Both the position numbers and the translations under genes were made by a program. Positions 1 to 13,599 of a stretch of DNA of 64,000 nt are shown here, one piece after another (positions within the stretch are counted from its first letter, which is position 1; the number at the start of each line of letters is the position of its first letter). The DNA is from Berghia stephanieae (taxonomy: Eukaryota; Mollusca; Gastropoda; Nudibranchia; Aeolidiidae), in assembly GCA_034508935.3 (NCBI GenBank), contig CM067455.1, forward strand, positions 23,158,483 through 23,222,482. The letters run 5' to 3'. Under the pieces are notes generated by a model that made no database searches, had not been told where the DNA came from, and saw nothing but the letters and a program-made list of their open reading frames with translations.

Positions 1-1160
1 TCTCCCTTAAAGTTGTTCTCTCTTTTTCTTTTATCTTTTTAAAAATCTATTTTGGTTGATTTTGTTTTGTTTGTTCGTTTTTCTCCGGATTCATATTGCT
101 ACGTACAAGAAATATACAAGGCAATACATTTTGACGTCTCATTGTGTTCCAAATTAAAATAATCTTAAAATTAAAAGTGGGTAAAAGTAAATAATTTTTT
201 TAAAAAATAAAGGTCGATCAAACTTCTCGAATCACCAGGAATGGCGTCAATGTGTTGAACTTGAAAATTAAGATTTTTTTTGCCAAGGGAGTACACAGAC
301 GTGCTTGAGGCCAGTGATCGGTGTGAAAAGTGACCAAATAGAACTTTACTTGGGCAAACAATACTAAAACTCTGATCTCCTTGGAAAACTCATCGGTTTT
401 GATAATCATACAAATTCTAACGGACTAGGAAACATTAAAAATAGATATAAATGTTAATTTTAAATTAATTATAGAAAAATTATTCTCTGTGTGGCCAATT
501 TTGGCCAGACCAATGGCTATCTGGCAACCATGGTAAGAATTTGTCTATTTCAGGCTCCCGATTTCGAACAACTCTCAATCAAGACTTTTCGAGAGTAAAT
601 GAAACACTGTAAATGATATTATTAAGCCGTCAAATTGTCATAAATGTTATGCTTGTCCACTTCTGATGATGCCTAACCCACAATAGGCTCAGTATCAATG
701 TCGTCATTATCGATTAAAGTAACAAGTATAGACGATAATTGGTCCTTTTTAAATATTTTTATTTCCGGTGGACTGAAAACACAGTTCCTTTCTGTATTGT
801 GGTTTATAGATAGTATGCAGTTGACGTCACTCTCGTCTTTGTTATTGTTTTTTTTTTTTTTTGCCCCCACGTTTATGAGTAATACTCACTAAACGGTGTT
901 ATCCAGACTATAAAAGTTCATGGTTACACATAGTTTTGTGTGTTGGTCCGTTATTGGTCAGAATCAGCGTGGGTGCGCAACCGGATGCGCGGGTTGACGG
1001 AGGTAGGAAACAATAACAAACCCACATGGTTGCCATTACCTCCACCATCATTCTCGCTCACGGTTTGTGGAAAGCACTTCATTACAGGCACGTAATAGTG
1101 AATCTAGTTTTTGTTTTGAACATTTCTATTATTATTCTTTGTAAATTGACCCATATTAAA
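1..1160. other. Non-coding, no gene seen
   Basis: AT-rich sequence with short poly-T and poly-A runs. The short open frames show no recognisable motif. Bases around 897-960 resemble, in inverted orientation, a stretch near 27430-27500 (shared words such as AGTTCATGGTTAC), so part of it is interspersed repeat. Confidence 0.6.
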
Positions 1161-1162
1161 AG

Positions 1163-1488
1163 AAACATACAAACAAAACAGGCATGACCAGTCACTAACA
1201 ATGCCGTGTAGTGTGTAGACAGTAACACAGTACGGTGAACATGACTGACACTGGGATCGGAATGTCGGAACCCATGAGTCGTTCGCAACTCTGCCTCACG
1301 TATTCATTTAATTTTTATTAAGCTTGCGTAAAACATACAAACAAAAAAGACATGACCAGTCACTAACAATGCAGTGTAGTGTGTAGACAGTAACACGGTA
1401 CGGTGAACATGAATGACACTGGGATCGGAATGTCGGAACCCAGTAGTCGTTCGCAACTCAGCCTCGCGTACTCATTTAATCAGTCAAT
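1163..1488. repeat. Tandem duplication, period about 168 bp
   Basis: Two copies (1163-1318 and 1331-1488) both run from AAACATACAAACAAAA through GGGATCGGAATGTCGGAACC to a GTATTCATTTAAT-like end, with scattered substitutions. No coding potential is seen. Confidence 0.85.
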
Positions 1489-1836
1489 TTAAATTTCATT
1501 TAGCTTGCCTATTCTTCAAGTTTATGATATATTCACTTTTTCTATTTAAAAAGGGTAATCCAAACAGACCATAAAAACGATTTTATAATAAGCCGACTTC
1601 AACTTCCATCACTTACGACACGAACTTATTTTGGGTGTTTTTTTTTTAACAAAACTGTTTGACTCAAACTAAAGCTTCGGCATTGGATAAGGAGCGAGGT
1701 CCCTGTTGCCATCTTGCTTAGTTTATACAGAGACTGGGTTGCCAGCTTGGCTGTTCTTGATAAATAGTAGTAAATAGCACAACCTTGTGCAATGAGAGAT
1801 AGAAAGAGAGAGAGAGATTTTGAACAAAAAACGAAT

Positions 1837-1850
1837 ATCTCTCTCTCTCT

Positions 1851-1920
<70 letters not shown>

Positions 1921-1941
1921 CCTCCCTCTCTCTCTCTCTTC
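1837..1941. repeat. (CT)n microsatellite
   Basis: About 100 bp of nearly pure CT repeat with a few interruptions. Confidence 0.95.
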
Positions 1942-2033
1942 CTATTTCATCTGTCACACTGTTTGACAATCTTCTTCACCTGGCTCACTTGTACTTGTAA
2001 TATCGGGTGTAAGGTAAAATTTTGAACAATTAT

Positions 2034-3128
2034 TATTATTTATAAAATGCAGAAACTTTGCAAATAAACCGATAGACTAGATATTAATTCGATTCGAAAA
2101 GTGGAACACAAAAGGAGAATTTGCGAATACCCGGTCCAGACATAAGCGTCATGGTCTTATTTATAAAGTGCAGAATCTTTGCAAATAAACGGATAAAATA
2201 GAGATTCATTCGATTCGAAAAGTGGAACACAAAAGCAGAATTTGCGAATGCCCGGTCCAGACATAAGCGTTATGGTCTTATTTATAAAGTGCAGAAACTT
2301 TGCAAATAAACGGATAAGATAGAGATTCATTCGATTCGAAAAGTGGAACACAAAAGCAGAATTTGCGAATGCCCAGTCCAGACATAAGCGTTATGGTCTT
2401 ATTTATAAAGTGCAGAAACTTTGCAAATAAACGGATAAGATAGAGATTCATTCGATTCGAAAAGTGGAACACAAAAGCAGAATTTGCGAATGCCCGGTCC
2501 AGACATAAGCGCTATGGTCTTATTTATAAAGTGCAGAAACTTTGCAAATAAACGGATAAGATAGAGATTCATTCGATTCGAAAAGTGGAACACAAAAGCA
2601 GAATCTGCGAATGCCCGGTCCAGACATAAGCGTTATGGTCTTATTTATAAAGTGCAGAAACTTTGCAAATAAACGGATAGACTAGATGTTATTTCGATTC
2701 GAAAAGTGGAACACAAAAGCAGAATTTGCGAATGCCCGGTCCAGACATAAGCGTTATGGTCTTATTAATAAAATGCAGAAACTTTGCAAATAAACGGATA
2801 GACTAGATATTAATTCGATTCGAAAAGTGGAACACAAAAGCAGAATTTGCGAATGCCTGGTCCAGACATAAGCGCTATGGTCTTATTTATAAAGTGCAGA
2901 AACTTTGCAAACTAAACGGAAAAAATAGAGATTAATTCTAATCGAACAGTGGAACACAAAGGCAGAATTTGCGAACAACCGGTCCAGACATAAGCGTTAT
3001 GGTCTTATTTCTAAAGTGCAAAAAATTTGCAAATATACGGATAAGATAGAGATTAATTCGATTCGAAAAGTGGAACACAAAAGCAGAATTTGTGAATACC
3101 CGGTCCAGGCATAAGCGTCATGGTCTTG
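2034..3128. repeat. 121-bp tandem array, about nine copies
   Basis: The unit carries TTTGCAAATAAACGGATA, TTCGATTCGAAAAGTGG and CGGTCCAGACATAAGCG at fixed spacing and repeats every 121 bp. Central copies are nearly identical, edge copies more diverged. Because 121 is not a multiple of three, the minus-strand open frames over it are by-products, not genes. Each unit contains the palindrome TTCGATTCGAA. Confidence 0.95.
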
Positions 3129-3825
3129 TTTAAATGAAACAATGCCATTTAAAAAAATATATGGTCAATGACTAATTAAGCTAAATATGCGGAGTTCAAT
3201 TAGATAACTTGATCTGTGAATTTTTTTTATAATTAGCTGTTTTTATTCTCCATCATTTAGGTTATGTGATTAAGTTTATAATTGAAATACAAACTTTATC
3301 TCACTTATCAATGTTTTGCAATAAAGGAGAGTGTGAGTGAACCTGAGCAAAGGAAATTATTTGAGAGAGTGATATTTATCATACTTTTCAGTTTGTAGTT
3401 GAATTCTAGAATGGATTCTTTATAGTTCTCATTGATTGTATGTCAGTGTGTCAGTCTTTAGGACACCGATTACCCTAATGCGGCCACAATTTACAATGTG
3501 ACGGCCACAAGCCCGTTAAACGCAGAGTGGGGTATTGTTTTTTGCAAGAAATGCTATGGTTTTAATAGGATATCTGTCTCCTATTAAAATACATTCCTGT
3601 GTTGGATTTTGGATTAAATTCATGTCTTCTTCGGATTTTGGGATATTTAATTTTCATGGATTGTTATTGTGATTTTCAAGACTATTAATGTAAGTAAATG
3701 CCCAAATAGATATTTTTATTCATTTATTCTTTATTTATTTTTTTTAAAGTTTTGTTTTGTTTTGAAGCATTTATTATAAGAAATATTGTACATATGCACT
3801 TATACACCAAAGACTATATCCTTTC
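3129..3825. other. Non-coding, nothing recognised
   Basis: AT-rich sequence between the 121-bp array and the ATT microsatellite. I see no open frame with a family motif, no tRNA and no clear repeat end. Confidence 0.5.
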
Positions 3826-4008
<183 letters not shown>

Positions 4009-4569
4009 ATAATGATAATAATTAATAATAAGTGCATTGAGTGAAATCCCAATCATGGTTGCCCAAATAAAACTGGCGCTAGAATCCCGACTACCTGTCT
4101 AAACGAATGTTGTTTGTACGATACATACTAACTACACGTTCAATATCGGGGGCAGAAAATATACGTTTGGTTTTATGAAATTAAAACAGTAGTCCCACAT
4201 TGTTCTTTGATGTCATTTGTGGTTGCATTTGCTTTGAAACTTACACATTAATATTGTGTTACATTGTTTACAAAATATTTCTGGTACTCGTATGCATGTG
4301 TAGTCAACGGACCACCGGTCAATCGTGTTCTTTATTATTTTATTATTAATTTTGGCTTGACATCTTACATATGTGAATTTGACAGGTTGTTATGGATGGT
4401 AATTATAACATTAAGTGATTTTTAAACATTTTTACGGCGTTTTAAATGTCTTTCTTGCATTCATTGCCGAGCACCTCCACTTTTCTGTTACTATTTTAAC
4501 GATCAGCTGATTTTCTCTTGCCTCCCCTTTAATTTCGCGGACTTTTTTCAGAACGAGGCGTGGGAGTGG

Positions 4570-4634
4570 CTAATACTTCCGGATGGCAATGTTATGAGCT
4601 TCTTAGCCAAGCGCATTCTATCTATACTGGACAG
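4570..4634. repeat. Interspersed repeat fragment
   Basis: ACTTCCGGATGGCAATGTT and AGCCAAGCGCAT recur in inverted orientation at 27383-27446, showing a dispersed family. No coding content. Confidence 0.75.
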
Positions 4635-4799
4635 ATAGAGTTGAGGGCGTGGCCATAAGTTAAACCTGGGAATTATCCACCCGAAACCATCACATTGAAA
4701 GCATCAAAGTGGCAATAATAATACTTGATGTCATAAATAGATGAAATCTGTTGAAAACTTAGTGTAGATCTGAAATCCTTAAAGTAATTAAGTGAATAC

Positions 4800-5200
4800 A
4801 AATACATAATAATGTGAAATTGAATGTAAGCTTCAATATCATATGAACGTTTCGGTTTCCCCTTTATCAACAAAACAGGATGAATGAAACAGCACAGATG
4901 ACTTCCTGCTGCTGTCACTAATGATTTATACTTATAATGACATCCCTTATTTATTATTTTTTGTATATATATTTATTTCCAATTCCATTGTATTTATTTT
5001 CCAACGACAGTTTTTATATTTCACTTTCCAAACTGCATTGCACAGTTCCTCCCCGCCTCCCCTCTTTTCACTTAATTAATTGCTCACCTTTTAGAAATAT
5101 CTAGTATTCTATTTCAATTCGTGCTTCCTTACAAAGGAGCATACTAATTTTGTAATTAAATCGAAGCTTACATTCAATTTCACATTATTTTTTATTTTTT
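4800..5200. repeat. Interspersed element, inverted copy at 20031-20412
   Basis: The arm AATGTGAAATTGAATGTAAG at its left has an inverted partner near 5165-5200. The middle (TCACTTAATTAATTGC, GTGCTTCCTTACA) reappears reverse-complemented at about 20200-20400. This is a terminal-inverted-repeat or foldback element; a short version lies at 21885-22100. Confidence 0.75.
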
Positions 5201-5260
5201 CGAGCTGCGAGCAGCAACGTTGAAATGAAGTGAATACATTATTTCGAATGCAACGATTTG

Positions 5261-5480
5261 CGTAAAAACGCCAAACTGACAACTTTTTACAGTGTCCCAA
5301 TTGGTTGTTTTTGAGAGTGTTAGTGTCGTGGATACATATTTTATATCTGTTTGACTCAACGAACTTTCAAACTGACTTTAAATTATAAAAGGAAATCAAG
5401 TTATCTGTTTATCTATATGTAGAAAAATACTTTTCTAATGTTCAAATCTTTCAGTAGAGTTGTACGTCGTATAATTTTTG
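5261..5480. repeat. Dispersed repeat shared with 24360-24590
   Basis: Shares CGTAAAAACGCCAAACTG, GAGAGTGTTAGTGTCGT and AAAGGAAATCAAGTTATCTG with copies in ANKS3 intron 5 and, in part, intron 6 (27650-27710). Confidence 0.8.
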
Positions 5481-5599
5481 TTATTGACTAAAATAATGAC
5501 AATGTTCTCCACAATACTATATTTTTTAAAGAAAGGATAAAGTTTTCTTTTTCATCTTTGATTTTGGTTATTTGGATTGGCACACTTGACTTGACTGAC

Positions 5600-5765
5600 T
5601 TAGATGCCTTTCGCGTCTCGACCGAAAGATCGGGTCGCCTTGGCTGTTTCCAGTATTTCCTGTGTGAGGTGTCTCCAATATTGCCGGTCCTCTGCTAGGG
5701 TTCTCAGATTTTCAAGGTCCCCTGCCGTTATGAGACTAATGCTTTGTCCAAGTGTTGTGAGGTTT
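5600..5765 (-). mobile_element. LINE C-terminal fragment
   Basis: The minus strand reads LAEDRQYWRHLTQEILETAK near its end. This resembles the Arg/Trp-rich tail following the reverse transcriptase in RTE-like non-LTR retrotransposons. Only about 55 residues remain and no upstream reverse transcriptase is attached, so it is a 5'-truncated relic. Confidence 0.55.
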
Positions 5766-6289
5766 TTGTTTAGGATCATTTTGGCACACTGATCCCTGTA
5801 TATCGATTATCTGACATTACTTCCTGCGGTTTACTTTGCTTATTGCTTAGTTGTTGAATGTTGATTGGACTCTGAACGTCATATGTTGAAACGAATGAAA
5901 TTGGCAATATTTGTCATATTTTTTACCAGTTTCAACTTTTTGATGCCATGAGAGGCGTGAATCTGAAGACTAGAGACAGGTATTAAAAGTTCTGTAGCCT
6001 TTGTGGAAGTATTTCATTTAAGGAACTGTGTCTTCCGTCCACCAAGCCCAAGCGGCCAAGCGGACCGAATACACGCCTGTGCCCCTGTGCCAGTAGTCTA
6101 CACTACAGGCTACAGGTCTATTACTCAGTGTACTGTACATTTTTATATACACTGCTGTGTATTCAGTACACAAGAAGCGATTAAAAAGGCTAAACTGTTT
6201 GACCGAAAGGAGAAGCCGAGGCGGCTAGCTATTTTAGCACAGCGTAACTGTTACTATTACCGGCGGCACCTGGGTCCGTGGGTACTACC

Positions 6290-6420
6290 GCAACGCTGTG
6301 ATTGTGATTATCCCCAGAGTCTGGGCCAGACACCTGTCTGGGGATAATGAAAATTCGTTATCCCCAGATGCCTGTCTGGAGATAACGAAATTTCGTTATC
6401 CCCAGACATATTTGAAACGG
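6290..6420. repeat. Repeat with nested hairpins (CCAGACACCTGTCTGG)
   Basis: Successive palindromic words (ATCCCCAGACACCTGTCTGG, then GCCTGTCTGGAGATAACG) form stacked hairpins. A diverged copy lies inverted at 16855-16985, with fragments at 16015-16030 and 16150-16170. Confidence 0.8.
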
Positions 6421-6424
6421 AGTG

Positions 6425-6600
6425 ACTATTCTCACCCCCGGGATGAGAATAAAAAATCGATCGAGCTCTCACCCCTGGGATGAGAGTAGAGGTCCTCGCC
6501 ACTTCTCGCTATTCTCACCCCTGTTAACCAACACGTAGGGAGGGTAGGTAGCAAGCCTAGCCGCACCCCTTCTCGCTATTCTCATCCCGTATTACTATTA
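6425..6600 (-). repeat. Minisatellite units in reverse orientation
   Basis: TCTCGCTATTCTCACCCC and GTTAACCAACACGTAGGGAG are reverse complements of the unit that makes up 7087-8660, so the same family occurs here inverted. Confidence 0.8.
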
Positions 6601-6629
6601 CCTAACCAACAGCCAGATATAAATTGAGA

Positions 6630-6985
6630 CAGGGGAGAGAAAGAAAGAGAGAGAGAGAGTGGGGGGGGGGGGGGGGGGTAGACGAAATAGAATGTGGAGG
6701 AGAAAGAGAAGAAGAAAATACCAACAAATTAAAATAGAGAAAGAGGGGAGAGGGCGAGAGAGATATGAAATATTGAGTGGAATGGAAAGGAAATACAAAC
6801 AATATAAAAGATGTAGAGAAATAAAGTTTGGGGTAGGTGGAGGGAGAGAGCGAGAAAATATAAACAAGTTAAAATACCTGAGACAGCTAAGTCAACACAA
6901 AATAATATTATGCCCATAAAAGGAAAAGTCCAATTCTTAGAAATTGGGCAAATCCAGTTCGCTTAAAGAGAGAGAGAGAGAGAAT
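6630..6985. repeat. Purine-rich GA tract with an 18-19 base G run
   Basis: A G run at about 6660-6678 followed by GA-rich imperfect repeats and a short GA microsatellite at 6967-6981. Purine-rich stretches of this kind can form triplex or quadruplex DNA; that is an inference. Confidence 0.8.
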
Positions 6986-7086
6986 CCCGTAGACAGATTA
7001 CCAACAATGATTCCCATATCTCAAGCCATCCAGTCTACATTTTAAATGCACGACATATAAGTTCACCCTCCTTACGTCCGGTACCA

Positions 7087-8660
7087 CGAGAGATTGGATG
7101 ATCAGGTGAGAGTGGCGAGGAAGGGGGGTTGCTAAGCTGACCCTACACAGGGATGAGAATAGCGAGAAGGGACGGTGGCTAGGCGAGGCTACCCTCCCTA
7201 CCTGTTGGTTAATAGGGATGAGAATAGCAAGAAGGGACGGGGGCAAGGCTAGGCTACCCTCCCTGCCTGTTGGTTAATAGGGATGAGAATAGCGAGAAGG
7301 GATGGGCACCCTCCCTACCTGTTGGTTAATAGGGATGAGAATAGCGAGAAGGGACGGCGGCTAGGCTACCCTCCCTACCTGTTGGTTAACAGGGATGAGA
7401 ATAGCGAGAAGGGACGGGGCACCCTCCCTACCTGTTGGTTAACAGGGATGAGAATAGCGAGAAGGGGTGGGGCTGCATGTTCACCCTCCTTACGTCCAGT
7501 GCCACTAAAAGTAGTAACGAGAGAGATGATGATGATCAGATGAGAGTAGTGAGGAAGGGGGGGGGGGGGGTGCTAAGCTGACCCTACACAGGGATGAGAA
7601 TAGCGAGAAGGGACGGCGGCTAGGCTAGGCTACCCTCCCTACCTGTTGGTTAACAGGGATGAGAATAGCGAGAAGGGACAGGGGCTAGGCTAGGCTACCC
7701 TCCCTACCTGTTGGTTAACAGGGATGAGAATAGCGAGAGGATGGGGTGGGGGGGGGGGGGGGGTTGCTAAGCTGACCCTACACAGGGATGAGAATAGCGA
7801 GAAGGGGCGGGGCTACATGTTCACCTTCCTTACGTCCAGTGCCACTAAAAGTAGTAACGAGAGAGATGATGATGATCAGATGAGAGTAGTGAGGTAGGGG
7901 GGGGGGGGTGCTAAGCTGACCCTACACAGGGATGAGAATAGCGAGAAGGGGCGGGGCTACATGCTCACCCTCCTTACGTCCAGTGCCACTAAAAGTAGTA
8001 ACGAGAGAGATGATGATGATCAGATGAGAGTAGTGAGGAAGGGGGGGGGGGGGGGGGAGGGGGTGCTAAGCTTACCCTACACAGGGATGAGAATAGCGAG
8101 AAGGGGCGGGGCTACATGTTCACCTTCCTTACGTCCAGTGCCACTAAAAGTAGTAACGAGAGAGATGATGATGATCAGATGAGAGTAGTGAGGTAAGGGG
8201 GGGGGGGTGCTAAGCTGACCCTACACAGGGATGAGAATAGCGAAAGGGACGGCGGCTAGGCAAGGCTACCCTCCCTACCTGTTGGTTAACAGGGATGAGA
8301 ATAGCGAGAGGATGGGGGGGGGGGGGGGATGTGCTATGCTGACCCTACACAGGGATGAGAATAGCGAGAAGGGGCGGGGCTACATGTTCACCTTCCTTAC
8401 GTCCAGTGCCACTAAAAGTTGTTACGAGAGAGATGATGATGATCAGATGAGAGTAGTGAGGAAGGGGGGGAGGGGTGCTAAGCTTACCCTACACAGGGAT
8501 GAGAATAGCGAGAAGGGGCGGGGCTACATGTTCACCCTCCTTACGTCCAGTGCCACTAAAAGTAGTAACGAGAGAGATGATGATGATCAGATGAGAGTAG
8601 TGAGGAAGGGGGAGGGGGGGGGGGGGTGCTAAGCTGACCCTACACAGGGATGAGAATAGC
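7087..8660 (+). repeat. Composite G-rich minisatellite
   Basis: Built from recurring modules: GGGATGAGAATAGCGAGAAG, CTACCCTCCCTACCTGTTGG, TTACGTCCAGTGCCACTAAA, GAGATGATGATGATCAGATG and runs of 8-18 G. The modules recur in changing order, so it is a higher-order array rather than a simple period. It is broken by the LTR element at 8661 and resumes at 15453. Confidence 0.92.
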
Positions 8661-8855
8661 TGTAATATAGTTATAAAATGAGTATACAATACAGGATGAT
8701 TGGATTTAGTGCAGCTCTTTATTTTCAAGCTAGCTGGATACGAAACGAAAAATAATAAACGGAAAAAACAAGGGAGCTAAAAAGTTCTTATTATTATGTG
8801 AAGTGGTTCTTATCAAAGGGGTTGGTATGAACGTATTATTTACACTACTGTTACA
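8661..8855 (-). repeat. LTR, downstream (3') copy
   Basis: 195 bp, near-identical to 15258-15452. Left flank is the minisatellite word GATGAGAATAGC; the right side adjoins the polypurine tract. Confidence 0.88.
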
Positions 8856-8868
8856 TCCCCCTTCTCAA
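8856..8868 (-). promoter_or_regulatory. Polypurine tract of the LTR element
   Basis: The minus strand reads TTGAGAAGGGGGA immediately before the LTR's TG. Such a tract primes plus-strand synthesis in LTR elements. Confidence 0.75.
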
Positions 8869-9089
8869 ATAGAACGTAAGCATATTTTAAAATCAAGACT
8901 GAGATAGATATATAAAACACGTTTTTAATCAAGACTGAGATAGATATATAAACACGTTATGCTCGTAGGGCCTGTCTAGAGCATAGAACTTAGAACATCA
9001 AATGTAATTTGGGGACCCTAGGTTAAGAACCTCAGATCAGCCAATCAGTGGGCAGGATGCCAAAAAGTAACAAAACATAACGTAAAGAT

Positions 9090-9790
<701 letters not shown>

Positions 9791-9877
9791 AATAAAACAC
9801 AACACACATAACGATAACGTTCACTCAATACTTTAACCTAACCTTTCTGTACCTATCACAAGATTCAATTGGAGCAG

Positions 9878-10065
<188 letters not shown>

Positions 10066-10164
10066 ACACTCTATCTGTCCTTCTGTCAGACAAACTTAAA
10101 TCTATAAAGTGGATCATATCCTTTTCACATCAGCCATCAATATCTCTTTTCATCTTCAAGTACA

Positions 10165-10660
<496 letters not shown>

Positions 10661-10914
10661 CTACCATTAATTTTTATATTTTATACGTCATAATGAAATT
10701 GGTTTTGGAACTTTACTTGATTTGAAACAAGGGGTATTGGGATGATTATAGATCTCAATAGATTATATTTAGTTTGCAGAAATTCCTGTTTAAGCATTGA
10801 AATTATTCGGAATTGTTTCTGAAATTTACGTGAGCCAAATTTTAAGTTGGCGTCTCTGATCAACTTGAAACAATGGGAGGTGGGCATTAGTGAATCTGTG
10901 AATAAGGGAGATGT

Positions 10915-11305
10915 GGCGACTATCACTACTACTACAACCATCACCACATCATCCCTACCACAACTACTACAACCACCACCACATCATCATACCTACGACT
11001 ACCATTACTACAACCACCATGTTATAATCACACTTTCAGTTTTTGAAATTCCTCCGAATGGTGTCAGAAATTGCTGCGAGACACATTTTGGATTGCATCA
11101 CGATATATTTTAATGAAATTTAAATTTATAGGTTATTTTTGCATGGATGCTTCTTGATCTTAGCGCTGAAAAATTTCCTCCTTTTTAGTGACCGGTCATT
11201 TTCACCCCTGAATTTAGTGAAATTCAAATTTATAGGTTATGGTCGCATGGATGGGCCATGATCTTCATGATGAAAAATTTTCTCCTTTTTTGTGACCAGT
11301 CATTT
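10915..11305. repeat. Internal block B of the LTR element, duplicated at 14790-15175
   Basis: Shares CAACCATCACCACATCATCC, GAAATTCCTCCGA, GTCAGAAATTGCTGCGAGA and TGTGACCAGTCATT with 14790-15175. A third, more diverged copy is at 13264-13450. In the right copy A and B are adjacent; in the left copy they are about 1.1 kb apart. Confidence 0.85.
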
Positions 11306-11627
11306 CTCGTTGTTTTCTGTGTTGGTTCAACTGATCGAGCGGTAGAACAGTGGGTATTTTACTTATACCATCGATACTAAAACCTGTGTAGTTTGCTATG
11401 TTTACCAATCACTGCCATGGACTAAATTATGACAACTGTCCGAGGGGCATGGTTATCTAGTTGTCTATTACAGATGGATCCGACGCTCCACACACTCATG
11501 AAAACACACACACACACACACAGACACACACCATATGAGCAAATGTGAATCAACAAAATCAATAAATTCAGATTACTGTAGGTAAACAAGTAAATCAAAT
11601 ATAGTATTACTTATCACTGTGGGTCAT

Positions 11628-11667
11628 GGTGGTGGTGGTGATGATGATAATGATGATGATGATGATT

Positions 11668-11714
<47 letters not shown>

Positions 11715-11727
11715 GACGATGATGATG

Positions 11728-11789
<62 letters not shown>

Positions 11790-11800
11790 GATGATTATGG

Positions 11801-11852
<52 letters not shown>

Positions 11853-11900
11853 AATGATGATGGTGATGATGATGATGATGATGATGATAACGATTACGAT
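11628..11900. repeat. (GAT)n microsatellite
   Basis: About 270 bp of GAT/ATG repeat with sparse interruptions. Asp, Met and Ile homopolymer frames result on both strands and are not genes. Confidence 0.97.
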
Positions 11901-11965
11901 GATGCTGATGCCTATCCCTTGTGTCAATTATGTACTCGGTACATCATTTTATAGAAAAACAAAAT

Positions 11966-12257
11966 AATTGAGCTTTTTATACAGGGCAATATCCAATAAA
12001 CGTGTCAAAGCGCTTTACATGGGGTCCGTGTCCAACAGCAACAATTATTATATGACAAGACTCCTTTCAGGCGATATTACAATTTTTTTTTCGAAAGATT
12101 CAACGCTGTAAACGGCCAGGTACTCATTTTACACATGATTGCGTTGAGAGAATGTGAGTAAAGAGTCTTTTCCAAGGACTCAACTATGCGCCGAGCGCGG
12201 CTCGAACTCAGGACCTTCCGATCCAATAGCTATGTTTCACCACAAGACCACATAGAG
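11966..12257 (-). mobile_element. SINE-A copy nested in the LTR element
   Basis: Reverse-oriented copy of the window's commonest SINE: the 3' end (AAAGCGCTTTACA, CAGCAACA) comes first and the tRNA-like head (reverse of GGTCTTGTGG with a B box near GGCTCGAACTC) last. It post-dates the LTR element it sits in. Confidence 0.85.
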
Positions 12258-12324
12258 GCGCAAGTAACGAAAAGTGTATTTCCATTTAAACGCTCTATCT
12301 GATGCAACATAGGGTTTTGTTTTG

Positions 12325-12655
12325 TCATTCTCTTCCTCTCTCTCTCTCTCTTTCTCTCCCCACCTTCCCTCTCTCTACTTCCCTCCCCCCTCTCTCTCTC
12401 TCCTTCTCTATATCTCTCTCTCTCTCTCCCACCTTCCCCTCTCCCCCCTCTCTCTCTCATTCTCCCCCTCTCTCCCTCCTCCTCTCACTCTTTCTTTTTT
12501 CTCTGTCTCCCCTCTCTGACTCTCTCTTTTTCTCTCTGTTTCTCCCTCTCTCTCTCTCTCCCTCTCCCTCTCTCCCTCTCTCCCTCATTATCTCTCTCTC
12601 CCTTTCCCTCCTTCTCTATCTCCTTCTCTCTCTCTCACTCTTCCCTCTCTCCTTG
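12325..12655. repeat. Long CT/CCT pyrimidine tract
   Basis: About 330 bp of almost pure C and T on the + strand. The Ser/Leu/Pro frames are artefacts. Confidence 0.95.
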
Positions 12656-13599
12656 TTACCATAAAACAAACACTTCAAAAAACAAATACACAAACTTGAA
12701 ACGAAACAGCTGTCGAAAGCAACTCAATTAATTACACTGCAGTCCCTTTAAAACTACGTTAAAATCAACTCTCGTTTAAAATAAACTCTGAGGCTATTCC
12801 CGATTTTTCTGCTCCATATCATTCGTAATTCAAAACGTTTAAGATAAACTCCGTCCCTGAGCTAGTCCAGATAAGATAAACTAATCAATCTGGATCTCTA
12901 CGACAAAGGCTAAGATAGACAGGGAGTCTCTCAACCCCCTCCACCCTCTCCCAAATCTCCATCATTTAGTGTCCTCATTGCGCAATCACGAAACAACACC
13001 GGCTGTCATATTAGTCGAGTGTGTAGTGGGTGAAAGATTCACTGAACCTTACGAGTATGTCACCATAATATGACGCAAACACTCACAGGCGCACGTGAGC
13101 ACGTTAGTTTCTACTTTTGCTATAGCACTAGCACACTAGAGAAAATGGGTATTGAGGCCATAGCTAAGCAATCATTGTAGAGTATAGGCAAAGGCATTTG
13201 TCCATTATCATTGCCACTCCTTCCCCATGGTCCAGGGCTGAGAATCTTCCGCCTAAAGTGTAATTTCACTTTCAACTTTTGAAATTCCTCCAAGTGGTGT
13301 TAGAAATTATTGCGAGACGCATTTTGGGTTGCATCTCAGTAGACTTTAATGAAATTCAAATTTTTACGTTATCGTCGCATAGATGGGTCTTGAACTATTC
13401 ACTGAAAAATGTCCTCCATTTTCGTGACCCGTCATTCTCACTCCTGAACCATCATGACATCATGACCATCCCCACTACAAAAGCAACTATCACATTATCA
13501 TCAGTAACACCATCTCCACAACCACATCATCACTGTCATCATTATAATCAGTACCACCTCTAGTGCAAGCACCACTATCACATCATCTTCCTGGTGGGA

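Noticed and set aside
2157-2593. Three similar 64-residue minus-strand frames, apparently a gene family
   Set aside because: They come from the 121-bp tandem array; the period is not a multiple of three and the frames end wherever the next unit shifts.
1163-3128. CRISPR-like array
   Set aside because: The repeats are continuous tandem units with no unique spacers, in a eukaryotic context.
8661-8855. The 195-bp repeats as a SINE or MITE pair
   Set aside because: TG...CA ends, the shared 5-bp outer duplication and the flanking primer and polypurine sites fit LTRs of one element much better.
11607-11967. Overlapping open frames of Asp, Met and Ile on both strands
   Set aside because: They are the three readings of one GAT microsatellite.
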